NCBI GenBank assembly: GCA_018340375.1
Contig: JAFFJZ010000006.1
Coordinates: forward strand, 29,332,001-29,396,000
DNA: 64,000 nt
From: Gonatopus flavifemur
Taxonomy: Eukaryota > Arthropoda > Insecta > Hymenoptera > Dryinidae
Direction of reading: 5' to 3'
This document shows positions 12,503-24,800 of the stretch, piece after piece. The notes under the pieces are model-generated. The model did not search any database, had not been told where the DNA came from, and worked only from the letters and a program-made list of their open reading frames with translations. Position 1 is the stretch's first letter; every line of letters begins with the position of its first letter. The position numbers were made by a program, and so were the translations under genes.

Positions 12503-14956
12503 GTATATACACACATACGATCCACACAAAGAACCGTATATATACACATATTTCATGAAATCGATACATTCGTTCCCTTCGAACGTGAATTCATGATTCC
12601 ATTTTCTCATTGTATTTCATTCCTCGATGACGAATGAAAGAAAGATTGCTAATCTTGCGATAATTGTCGTTCTTCGGACAAAAATATTCAACGAATTTGA
12701 GAGAGACGATGGAAAGGATGCAAGGAAGGAAGTTACGTTCCAAGAAGGACGATAAATCGGCAAAGCGTGTTTGTAAACAGAGCTGGAGTAGTTGTCATTC
12801 ATCGACTACTACATCGGTTGGCACGAATACAACGCAACATCGACCGATGGCAACAACGACGCCTACCACCACCGGGTTTCGATGGATCAGGACGAAAACG
12901 TCGTTTGTGCCGCGGGAACTTGACGTCTAGACGTGTTTTTTTGTCGGCTAGTCGGTCCCCGACCAACCGCAAACAAAGGGTCGCCCGAAGAGAGATCACG
13001 ACGTTCACGAGAGTTCTATCGACGCAGTCCCCTGGTAGGACCTTGCTGATTGGACGTGAAACATACCACAAAACGATAGTTTCGGTTTAACTGCTCTCGG
13101 GCTTCCATAGCTATAAATTTCTCACTTGCCCGGTGATCGATATCTCATAAAGCTACTTTTGTATCCTAAACAAAGGGAAATGAGATGAATAGCGTCCTTG
13201 ACACCTGATTCGTCGTTGATCCGTTGAATTTTATATTCTGCGTATAACAGAATTCTTCTGTTCAAATCTATCACGATTCGATTAGAGAGATTTTGCTTTT
13301 TTTTTTCCTTTTAGAAGATACTCTACACACCATGGCCATTTTATGATAATTTCATTATCAGATATTTGTTTCGTTTTACTAGGGTTATATTGCAAGAAGC
13401 ATAAATGTCGTTCGAATGATATAGGTTTGGGAGACCTCTAAAGGAGGTAGAACCACATTTATGATCGTCTGTACTATACGTGTACAGTCAGAGATGCTGA
13501 CCTCGTCACGTCTCGTCGAGGCGGAATCTCTCGTCGCAACAAGAGATATAGAGCTTTTTTTCTTTTTTTTCCTTTCTTTCCCTCTTAAACGAACCATCCT
13601 TTTTATCCCGATCGACATTTTAAAAAGTTTTCTTGTCCTCTTTCAATTCATCACGTTTACCTTCTCGCGTCGTTCTCGCAAAGGGAGACTGGTCGGTGGA
13701 AGAGGAGAGTCGGGATGAATGGGAAAGAAGGAGAAGCATGACACCCTAGGTCGAGGAAAAAATTAAAGTAGCGACGCGTACCGCCCATCCATCTCCCGTT
13801 GATAGTGCCAAGTTAACACAGCATTATGTACTTTTTAAAACTGCTGCCACGTTAATGTCACTTGGAGAATGGCGTCACGAGCGAAACAAGCATTGCTCTC
13901 GTAACGATCCATAAAACTTATTTTGGATTCGGTTCCGTGTAATAGGGTGTCATGCTAGGAATTCTTATGATGTGCCTTGCAAAGACTTCTTCCAAATCCG
14001 GTATGTTGATTGCGTATCGCTAACAAGAACGATGTTTAATATATTCTCTTTGCTAAATAAATCATTATCCGATATTATTGAATTTTAATTGCGTTCAATG
14101 CGTTGCGGTATACCGTCGTATCAAGTGTAACGAATTTGCGCATGCAGGAGGATACGCAAACCGCGATATATTGAAATTTCATTACCCTACCAGGAGAATA
14201 GTCTATTAGAAAATGATTATTTGGTTCTGTTGAAGCATCATTTATGATCTCAATAATGGCACTTTTTTGTATCGAGGATTACAGGATATATGGTCTTGAA
14301 CTGTCTCTTTATCATTGACGGGTTCTCAGTCGAGTGAATTACCGAGAAACATGGAGTGGAATTCAACTGATTCTCTGAAGGAACGTGCGAATCATTTGAG
14401 ATCAAGGGCACTCGAGCATCGGGAGAAGCGGGCAAAATTTTACGCCAATTTTTTTCATAGATTACTCGATAAATCCTAATTTGGAACCGATGATAATTGA
14501 GTACATTCCTGAGATTGGACTCTGAATACAAATTTGGATTTCTTCATGGTTTGTCGATATCGAGAAATAAAATTACAAAAAGTTTTCAACAGTAGGAGGT
14601 TATTACTGTTAAAATCCTCTTATAATCGTCAGAAAATCAATAAAAGTCAGTATTGGATTGTTTGCGAGACTCTGAATTTCCGCGCGGAAGACTGGAACTT
14701 ACATTTAGAGTCTAATCCTGGTCGTGGATTGTATTTCCTGGTTAAAAGAATTTGATGAAATAAAATTCGATGGGATTGATGGGCACAAAATTTGACTGAA
14801 TTCTTCTGGTGCTTGATTGAATGGTAGTAAGATGATTTTCTTATCAAATCAATATGCAGCTCTGAAGTATCTTGTATCGTATCATTTTCTTGTTCCTCAA
14901 CGCGTATATGTGAAGAAAAATGATTTGGTTACTCGTTCGTGTGCAAGCTTTTACGA

Positions 14957-14982
14957 AGAGAGAGAGAGAGAGAGAGAGAGAG
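14957..14982. repeat. (AG)n microsatellite
   Basis: Thirteen uninterrupted AG units. Confidence 0.92.
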
Positions 14983-17426
14983 TAAAAGGCAGAGAATTCC
15001 AACGTCGGTCCGTCAACCTATGGCGTTGTCGCCGAGGGCCAATGCGATACCTAGGGGACTTCGTGCTCAGCTATGCTAGGAGGATTGGTTGCAGGGGAAA
15101 AGAAAGGATGGAAGACCGAGTGAAAAAGGAAAATAGAGAATGAAAAGACCACATAGAGCATGGCTGGAAAAGCCGCGAGCTTTGCTGGCGTGTGCACCCA
15201 AGGATACGTGCTTGGACTCTATTATAAGGTTCAGATCCATCTTTTTCTTTGGTCCAAAATGAGAAAAAGGAACTGTCTCCTTCTGGCTTCTTCTCTCCCC
15301 TTTCCCTCCCCCCGACTTTTTGCCTACCTCCTTCGTATAGAATTTCGATTTAGTTGTCCTTGTGATATCGGTAACTTCTACAAGTACCAATTCTGGTACA
15401 GGTTTTCCATCTATTACTTCTCTCTCCTTATTCTCGTTGAATTGTCATACCTTTATCGTAAGCTAATCTTTTATCAGACTCTGTGAAATCGACGTTTCTC
15501 TTGTATCGTACACGGAGAAAATCAATGTGATAGAGAATCAGGTACAGTATTGTAACTGGAGGATATATGTTTCATTATGTCAACAGATACTATTCTCATG
15601 TCATTCTTCATCGGTGTGTATCATGATCGTTGTGCTTTATCCTGATCCTCACTTTTGGCCATACTATAAAACATATATCCTCAAACTACTATACCGTCCA
15701 ATGTTTTCTAATATATTATTTTATCCTTGTATACAGACATGTTAGAGGAAGAAGAAGATACGAAGTAATATAAAAAACAATAATTGAAATAAATCTTGAA
15801 AACGTACGTACGTGCATACAATTTATTGATGCTGGTTTGCAAGACGTTGCCCGGTAAGAATCACAGAAAGACCGTGCTGCCCTCGTAACACCTGGCACTT
15901 TCCGAACATCTGCTCGTTTTCTCTCCTCTTACTTTTCGTACACTCTGTTCCTCTACCTCTTCTTCTTCTTCTCCTTGTACCTCCCTTTTCTCCTGCTATC
16001 TCACCTTTTTCACGAAATAATGAATTCGATTCTAGAATGAATATTAGAAGATTGTTTCCTGACTTTTCGGGAACAAAAGTCACAGAAGTCACAGAAGTGC
16101 TATTGAAGAATTGATCTTGATAAAGAAGCGACTCTCATTTCTTCTTTCTCTCATATTTCATAAAACTCTTCATGAAATCATTATTTCTTCGCTTCGAGTG
16201 GACAAACATTGATAAATTCAGTGTTCTTCGAGTCAAAGAAATTCTCGATTCTGTATGTAAATCGTCCAGTAAATACGGGCCACACAAGAGGAACACAAAG
16301 TTACGACAAATGCATGAGTAAAAAGTAGACTAAAAGAGAGAAAAAAATATATATATATGTATATGAACTTTACGTGTATGTAGGGAGAGAGAAAGAAGTG
16401 GGAAGAGAAAAGTACTTGGGGCAAGTAGAGGCGGGTACAAAAATGAACGGACATCTCCAGATGAAAAATAATCGCCCTCGATCGACTGGAATTAAAACGA
16501 ATCCCGTTGCGGCGGTACATCGATCTCACTTCGGTTACTATACTATTCGAAAGGAATGATGGTAATTAATCAATACGAGTCGGTAATTAGAGATATCGAA
16601 CGGTGGGGAATTAATACGCCTCTTAACCGCGATCGATGATCGATCATCAAAACGTTGCTCAATGCTGTGACGTGGCTGCGGTGGGACCAATGGTATGTAA
16701 CGGTCACCAGAATATTCTGTTGATTTCGATTCATCAAATTGTCTCGATTTAATTTCAGGCTTCGGTAGACATTTTTCTGCACGAGGAAAAATGTCCACGT
16801 GGGGCGGTTGTTACGCCCCTGTGCAACGGTTCATTTTTGGGTTATCAGTAAAATTAGGTTTTCACTTTTTCGTTGGCGGGATACATTCTGGAATTGCAAT
16901 GTTCACGGAATGCTGGAAGAATGCATAGTGATTATAGTTCTAACTTCCAAAGAAAACAAATGAAACGTTGTTGATTCATATTTTCAATTCAATAGGCTTC
17001 CTCCCTTAAAATTGTGGAGTATGAAAATTTTATATAAATTTTTGGTCCCTATACGACGAAGTGGTTTGAACATCCCTTAGGTCGGCGTTGAGAAATGTAA
17101 TTGTGATAAATTCGTAGAGTCGGTCTTTACAAATCCGAATTTCGAACGAAAAAAATTGATAATGACGAAGAATAATGTCAGAAACAATTGGCTTCACGTA
17201 AATCTTCTTCAAAAATTCATTCCCACGAATGATCTATTCTAATAATGATTTTCTGTATACTTCTCATTCTGCAGAACTCTATGAAAATAGTACGGTACCC
17301 AGCTGACATTCAGGTATGTCGAAAATGTCCTGCCGAGGAATTTTTATACACAGTAAAAGATAAACATTACTTTCGAGCCAAATATCAGCCTAATTTTGAG
17401 ATGCAGCCAGAACTAGCCCTGCTTTA
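14983..17426. other. gene-free stretch
   Basis: No recognisable gene. A partial inverted repeat, GGATATATGTTT near 15560 and AAACATATATCC near 15668, starts close to an ACACGGAGAAAA word and may be a decayed MITE. An isolated 39-base block at 17275-17313 is framed by good splice-like signals (see findings). The other frames look random. Confidence 0.5.
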
Positions 17427-17668
17427 CACTGAAAATAAAATTCTGGAACAGTTGACGTTCGAACATCGATGGCTGACGTGTGTGGAAAATAAAATTTCAA
17501 GATCTGCTATTAATCACCGGTGAATTGCTGATTAATGAATTGCGCATCAACTGTTGATGTGAATGAAATGAGCCAGTAAGGTTTCCATGGTTACCAATTT
17601 CATTTTTTCACGGACATCCACTGCTGATGTCCAAAAACGTTAACCGTTCCAGAATTTTATTTCCAGTG
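17427..17668. mobile_element. MITE with CACTG ends and TA duplication
   Basis: The left end CACTGAAAATAAAATTCTGG pairs with the right end CCAGAATTTTATTTCCAGTG. The arms are about 33 bases and mostly complementary. TA flanks both sides (17425-17426, 17669-17670), as expected for Tc1/mariner-type mobilisation. There is no coding capacity. Confidence 0.8.
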
Positions 17669-17713
17669 TAGCTGAAAGTAAGCAATTCCAGTCAATGTTT
17701 CAAGTAAGATGTA

Positions 17714-17948
17714 GGGTAGACCGGGTACGATTGGAACACAGGACGGTTGGAACAAAACAAATATCTCGCCAATTTTTGATAATGGGGAAAAAGATCCAGG
17801 GAGGAATGAAGTGAAACCGAAGTCCCATCACGAATCTCAGTGTCGCATCATTCACCACACGTTGCGTAATTCACTTATTACGAAAACAATTAGCGGAATA
17901 TTTGCGGCGTTCCAATCGTCCTGTGTTTCAACCGTACCCGGTCTCCCC
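17714..17948. mobile_element. MITE with GGGTAGACCGGG ends
   Basis: The left arm GGGTAGACCGGGTACGATTG pairs with a right arm ending GTACCCGGTCTCCCC. The inner parts (GGAACACAGGACGGTTGG and its inverse) extend the arm to about 40 bases. TA lies at both borders (17712-17713, 17949-17950). GGGGAGACCGGG-type termini are widespread among insect MITEs. No open frame is credible. Confidence 0.8.
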
Positions 17949-17950
17949 TA

Positions 17951-18545
17951 CCCGTGTGGAAATTTTTCCAGGCGTCCTGTTTTGAATATAGACCCCGTAT
18001 GGGCTCATATTGAGGGTTCAAACTTAGGATACCCCAGCCTTAACCAGTAAGGGGCCTAGGGAGGTTGCTGATATTCAGCCTGATTTCTCTAACTCAGGGA
18101 CATCCATATAAGGCCCATATGGGGCCAAGCTGCATTACCAAAGTCTTACCCTGTTTCTAAAATCTGGGCATACCAACTACAGCTTGCATAGGGCTTTGTC
18201 AGGCTCCGCGTATTTTCCCGAAGATCCTAATTTTAAGATTTCAAGTAATGTTGGGTGGAATACGTGAGTAGAAATGGAAATCGATCCATTTCAGGCCCTG
18301 TTCGGGCTCAAATCGAAGCGATCTGGGTACAGATGGGCCCCAATTTTCCATCGAGGAAGTTTTCACCTTGGATTCTCTCCTTGCAATATTCATTCAATTT
18401 GATAATATTCGCAAGAATTTAATATCCTTTTGAAGGTCTGATAATCCTGTCTAGGCCCTATAAGGGTAACCAAAACAAGGCTTCGAATAAAATAAGGACG
18501 CCTAGTCTGGCCCAAACTGCCGTCAAGAATCAATTTCCACACGGG
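17951..18545. mobile_element. CCC/GGG-clan element, 595 bp, TSD TA
   Basis: The ends are CCCGTGTGGAAATT and the exact inverse AATTTCCACACGGG. TA borders both sides, and the left TA is also the right border of the preceding MITE. The interior is richer in GC than the surroundings and built of loosely repeated GGGCC/GGCCC words, including GGCCCATATGGGGCC. It has no transposase. A truncated relative with the same left-end sequence lies at about 33.38 kb. Confidence 0.85.
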
Positions 18546-18635
18546 TAGCTACATTTAGTCGGACTTTGGACAGTAATATCTGAATTTTAGAATTTATTCA
18601 GTTAACGTACCGAGTCGACTATTTTCAATTGAATA

Positions 18636-18731
18636 CACGGAAAAAGAGAAATAGCTGCAGCAACTACTCAAGTAGATGGTCGAAAATCGACTATTTAAGT
18701 AGTTGCTGCAACTATTCTTTTTTTTTCCGTG
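18636..18731. mobile_element. short palindromic MITE, CACGG ends, TSD TA
   Basis: CACGGAAAAAGAG at the left and TTTTTTTTCCGTG at the right enclose a near-perfect hairpin whose arms contain GCAGCAACTACTCAAGTAG and TAAGTAGTTGCTGC. TA flanks each end. At 96 bp it can only be non-autonomous. Confidence 0.82.
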
Positions 18732-21700
18732 TACGAGTTTTCTTCTGAAAATATTTGATCGAACACAACATTATTGAAGACCCTCTTGTTATTCAGGAAA
18801 AAAAATGTTTAGAGTACAAGGAAGAAGTTTATAGCGAAGTATACTCGCGCTGAAATAATTTGATAAGTAAATTACACCCTCTCGAACGAATCCGATAAAG
18901 TAAGAATCAATATTAAGCGAACATTTCATTACACACCTCATCGAGAGGACCATGTCATTTATTCTTGTTTTCCATGCATATCAGGGCAATATTCTTCGTC
19001 CATTGCAGTATCGTTCACCATTGATGCCATTACGCTCGTTGTATTAACGATTATAACCTCCAAGCATATTCAACGTGCAGAATACTATTCAAGGATCTCT
19101 AATAATGAGTCGACTTGTAATTGTACTTCGCCTATTGCGGTCTTATATACTCGTTGAATGCTTTTAAGGAATTAGAAAGTAATATAGGTCGATATTCCTC
19201 GAGAGGACGAGTGCTCTTCATTTAACTAGAACGCTAGCTTCTTTCTGCTTTCCCTTCGAAGATCTTTTCCAAGGTTGAATGCCGAGTATGCATAAAATGA
19301 TCATAATAATAATGGTGATATCATTAACTCGCGAACTCTTACTCGAATGGACGGTACTTGGAGCTAGGAAGACAATATTACGAATTCTTTGTGAAGTATT
19401 ATCGAGTATCATACTTTTTGCTTGGGAATTCATTCGGAAGTGTTCAATGTATAGATTTTACGCAAATCAGGGTGTAAGCGAATTTCGATTCCAAGGTCTT
19501 CGAGGAATGATTAAAAAATTCCTAGTGAAAATGTCATTTTTCCCTGCAGGAAGTGCTCCTGAGAAAAAAAATCGTCGAAAAGGAAAGAGCATCGTTGCCA
19601 AATCTCGTGAAATTGAATGTTGAAAATATCCTGGACTGCTCGAACACCATGTTTCAAGTCAATTCAGGATAATTCGAAATTGGAATCAGCTAGATGGGAA
19701 AAATAAGTGATGCAAATTCGAGCAGAATTTGTGTCGTAGATTTTAATAATTCGTTGACTTTTTCCATTTTTTTCGGCAGTGAAAATGAAAAGTGAATTCC
19801 ATTCCCAGACAACAAATGCGCAGCAACATGTAGCAAATTTAAGAGCTGTTGCCATGATGCTTCAAAGATGTTTGGATACATGGAGCTATGACATGTGAGA
19901 TTAAAGAATCCCCCAACAACAAAACACAAACTGGCGCAGCAATACTGAAGCAACGGTTGCACTGCAACTTTTGCTGCTAAGGTTGTTGAAACAATGGGTA
20001 GAGTCAATGAATTATTAAAATCCGGTGTAAGAATTTCTCTCAAATTTCTGCTCCGTCCAAAAGTATTAATGAACGTCCCAATCAACGAAAAATTCATCAT
20101 TCGGAGGCTATGTCCTGTACATATCCTAACGAATCCTCTTACGTTTAGAACATTGTGATCTCCACCGTCTTTGCAAAATCTTTGATTTCATTTCGTCTAC
20201 CGATGATCACTCATGTTCATTTCCAGAATTTTCCTTCCCTTTCTTATTTTTTCTGTATTCGTAAGTCCTCTTGTTGTCCAGCAGAGCTGTCTTTTGAATT
20301 CCAGCGTCTTGAGATTCATCCATATCCGTATTTATCTTCCTTCGATGAGTCCATATGATAAGTTTCGTGTACCAATTTGAAACATGCGGGGATCAGTTCA
20401 CAATTAGAAACAAATACACCCGATTTAGAATTCTGTGGAATCGTCTGTGTTTCTGGTTTCAAACCAAGTGGACAAACACAGATTTCTTAGCTCCCTTCAT
20501 CTGTTTTGATTGATATTCCGTATCCCAGTTGTGCTTTCCTGATCACTCAATGTCGATTCTTCACATTTTGTTCCATAAACGGAAAACCCTGTAATCAAGA
20601 AAAATCAAGTTTATAAATTATAATGGCATCTCATTTGAAAGGAAAAGTGAATACAACTTGGATAAAACGAAAAAAATTAGCCCTTGAAGAAATAATTACA
20701 GAAAAAAATGCTGGGGTATCATCGTGTTCTAAGGATTCCCTGACACGAATCTCCTTCCATCGGTGCTTACTTCCCGTTTGGAACCACGGTGGTGAAACAT
20801 TTTTCCTCGAGGTTGCTGACCCCTGCAATTGCCTGACATTTTCTGGAGGAAAAAGAATATTATCTATACGTGATCATGTACGCGAAGCACCTTCACCAGG
20901 TGCATGCATACAGATGTTCATATTACGCACGTGCATGTTTTCTGAAGCTTACGAGAGACAATAAGCAGAATGACTGAGATGGAAAAGGAAGAAGATGAAA
21001 TGATGAATTATCCTTATCATCCTGATACTTCTATCAAAAGACTGCGATAACTCCTGTATGGGACACCTACGTTGCCTTTCCGTGGAATTTAGGGAGAAAC
21101 ACAGGACTCGGTGGATGAAGCGTGGTACAACGGAGAAGGAGCAGCGTAGAAGTAACACAAAAATGTTCACCAGAAAAAATAGCCCAGACATTTCTTCGTC
21201 ACCTCTATATTGCAGTGCGCTGCAGTGAGGGCGTTTTCACCTTTATTCCCGAGTAGAAATGATTTGTAATGTCTCCTGTGTCTTGTTAGGGCCTGGGGAG
21301 GGTCTAATCAGGTCCGTCAGGCCGTGAGAAGAAGTGCAGATCGTCAGGAAGAACCATCCCTACTAGGATTTCTCTAGAAATTGAAAGTTCCAGACTAGCC
21401 CAAATTTTGTGGCAATATTCAACCACGTTTCAAATGATCCTTCCTTCCAATAGAATTTATCGTTCAGTATTATATGTTGAGCGAAGGGTGAGCCTAGCAA
21501 GCGCCAAGCCTGGCGGAATTGTGAATCAATGCCCGAACAGCAAAATGTGTCTCTGGGACGTTTTTTGAACGTTTAGCAAACCGTTTCATAAACCTTCGAT
21601 AAACATTTCAGTGGCACGTTGTGTTTTCTAAGTGGTAGGCTGACAACCGAAATTCGTTGAACATCGGTAAACAGTCGGTGCAACATTATATTCGTTGTAA

Positions 21701-21747
21701 ATCAACATTGAATATTTATAGATTGCCAAACCTTGCTTGTCAATATT

Positions 21748-21803
21748 GCGCCAAGCTATATTCTATTGTCAGCATTGGCGGAACCTAAAAATGTTCATAT
21801 GGG
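21748..21803 (+). mobile_element. 3'-end fragment of the CCCAGGTAAAAATT element
   Basis: The words AAGCTATATTC, GTCAGCATTGGCGGA and CATATGGG, followed by TA, match the last 55 bases of the complete copies ending at 37809 and 59623. The 5' end was not found, so this is an old truncated copy. Confidence 0.65.
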
Positions 21804-24800
21804 TAGTTATCAACCAACTAATTTCTCAATATTATTTCCTTTATTGCATCTCAGAAGACTCAGGGTCTCACAAGACATTAAGTAGATTGAAAACCACACG
21901 GATTTTGGGTACATATCAAGTATAAAATTGATGACTACGCTAACCAGGCTGACGAAATATTAAGTCATTTCTTTTCCACCTATAAAAGACGAATTCTTGA
22001 ACAAAAGCGTTCACGGTCCTTGTTTCCTGGCTTGTACCGGCACACCCTTTACCATACCTCTCAATTATCCTATGAATCCGAACGAAATGAATACATTATG
22101 TATGTATATGATGTTTGAATCATTCTGTAACAATACGCTTAGAGCTGAATCCTCAACTACCGTTTGAATATATAGAATTATAGGTAATTTTCATATCGAT
22201 GTTAGAATATACTCAAGGCGGTAACGAAGATTACCAAGACTCTTCTGTTTATTGGTTGGAAACGTCAAGTTAGATAGGTGGTATCGCGTGACTCTTATAT
22301 TTCAGTAATGCATTCTACCCCAGCCACCTTGTATGAATTGGATTTGCGGTAACAACACCGACAACGATAGAGCCCTTCTTCAACATAGATAATCCTCGTT
22401 GTCCATTCTATTAATATGCCAGAAACCCGCGCTATAAATTCTATTTCAAACCCGAACAGCCAGGTTGTGGCGGTAGCCTTGAGAGACAAGGACAATCGAT
22501 CTCTGCAACCCTTACATGAAGAGGCCCGCGCCAACTATACAATCGGGTCAACCATACCTGAAAATGTGTTAGAATACGTGTACATGAACGTACACATCAT
22601 ATAAACATATCTCTGTGTTGCTACAAGCCACAGAGAGATGCATTTATCATGAAATCGCTCACGTGTATGCTAGCCTCTAACAACCATGTGGTTTCTAGAT
22701 AATTGTATTGTCTTACCTGTCGCAAATATCCTTTAGCTACCTGAGAGTTCTATTTTTCGTTCCTGAATTTCATCGAAGCCGCAATTTCAGTGCCTACACA
22801 AATACCGCTATCGTCGGATATTATTTATCGATGCTCATTTATCGGTTGGAACATCCATTATACGGGAAGATCAAACACAAAAAAGGGTATGCGACTGAGA
22901 GTGAAGTAAATACCTCCTAGGGAGAAAACAGCATGCGATAGGGACGTAGTGAATTTAAGAGTGCATCAATCCATTCTCAAAATCCCCTGTCTGTTTTTAG
23001 GCAACCAGAGGAAATGATCAAAAGAAATTGAACGTGCGGAAAGAGAGCAAACTTCCCCAAGCAATCGAAATACGAGTGAAGTAAAAACACTCCTTGTGGA
23101 AACTTCAAAAGTGAGTGGAACAAAGGGTTTTATCATTTGCTTTCATTCTTCATCATGAAAATGGTTCTGAAAAAAAGTACGGATGAGAGTATTAAACGTG
23201 GAAAGACGCGATGAAACATTCCATCCGTTGTTTTCAATTTCTGCACTTTTCTTACAGGCTTTCAAGAGATTCGATGCTGGAACAAATTTATGCTTGTCGT
23301 TCAACTCGACGAGATATCACCATCGTTTTAGATGCTATTCGATAAAAACAACTTCTGGAAGTTGTTGAAAAATATCGTGCGAGGGGTTTTTTTTCAAACC
23401 GGACATTCGCACGTTCTGGGAAAGTTTTCATAACGTTGTTGGAGGATTCAATATGACGGATGGAACTGCCAGGCATGAACGGAAATAGAGATTAAACTAT
23501 TCTCAACGGAGAATGAGTGATCAACTTTTTTGCGGATTGGAAACGCCTTGTTTGTTTTGTAAACATTTTAACTCATCTCTTTGGGACTTGACGTGAAACA
23601 CGGTATAATCCTTGGTTTCGCAAAACAAAGCTGGAGATTTAGCGTTTTTTAAATATCTGGGTTTGAGAAGAAACTTATCCAAACTTTTTTTGCTTGAATC
23701 TAAAAAATATGCTTCAGCGATTAGGGTTCGATCATTCAACCGAACGTCTCACAAATTGTTCGTTTACTTTTATATAGGCGTTGATACGGCTATGAGCGTA
23801 CTGTGATTTATGTGCAATCGAATTCAGAGTGTGCTGAATAAGATAATTGGATTTCTTGCAGATGTCATGAATTTTTTTAAGAAGCTTTAAGAAAATACAT
23901 GGAAAGTTCGTGTCAAGTCGGAGTTAAGAGATTTCTAGAGCACCATTAAGGGACTTTTGAAAAACTTTTGATGAATGTTTAGAAATATTGCGTGACTCGA
24001 AGATACAGTACATAGAAAGTTCGTGGAAAGTGAAAGAGTAATATGCGTGGAAATTCAGAGTCTCGCAATGTTCCTGAAGTTTGAAGGGTTCATAGAAACG
24101 AAACGAAAATTCAAAATTTCATTCTTTTTCAAGTGAAATTCAACAGAATTCAACAGCCTGTTATATCTTTATTACGCACATGTACATGATGTACAATAAA
24201 AACACGGGATTTTGAAATCTAAATTTGAATTAAATGATACCATGTTAACTGGAGACTCGAAAACTGCTTTAGAATGATGAACTACGGCATACGGGATACG
24301 AGAACGCGATGGCATCATCATTTCGACGCCAGTGGATTCTTATACTTATCCCTTCTACTTCCCCTTTACTTTGACGTTCGTCTTATACTACTTCACATGC
24401 TCGACGCACACCGGAATCTACATCTTATGTTCACCGGAACTACTACATCCGCTCATTGGCGTGATCGGGAATGGACAGTTGAATTTCGCTTATCTTACCA
24501 CACGATACACACCATCGTATGCCCTCTTCTCTCGCGATATTATTACATTCCTTCGATGAAGAGCAAACAAAATCCAAAATTTGCATCGCGTACTCTACTG
24601 TTGTACACCCTGAGTTGTATTTTTTTTGTTCCAATCGGGAGAAGTTAGTTTATCTACATTGTTGAGGGGCTTCTTTCTTATTCATCTGTGAAGTGTTTTC
24701 ATGCATCAATGATTTCGTTGTCATCCAAATTGACGATGTAGCAATATGGAGGTTACAAGAAAAGAAGCGGAGAGAGGAGGAAAAGAAGAGAAAGAGCGAG

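Larger units (their letters stand above)
11136..14956. other. no supported gene; GC-richer patch at 12.1-13.1 kb
   Basis: Nothing with a recognisable domain. A hairpin with an AT-only core and arms GTTACTCATT/AATGAGTAAC lies at about 11920-11976. A (TA) run occurs at 12484-12502. The 12.1-13.1 kb patch is richer in CpG than its surroundings and has overlapping frames in all phases. One short ATG frame in it (12375-12470) has a reasonable initiation context. The patch could be a promoter or 5' exon region, but I cannot show that. Confidence 0.45.

Noticed and set aside
24274..24648. 124-codon frame with hydrophobic start
   Set aside because: A second overlapping frame and a minus-strand frame are equally open. 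No family recognised.
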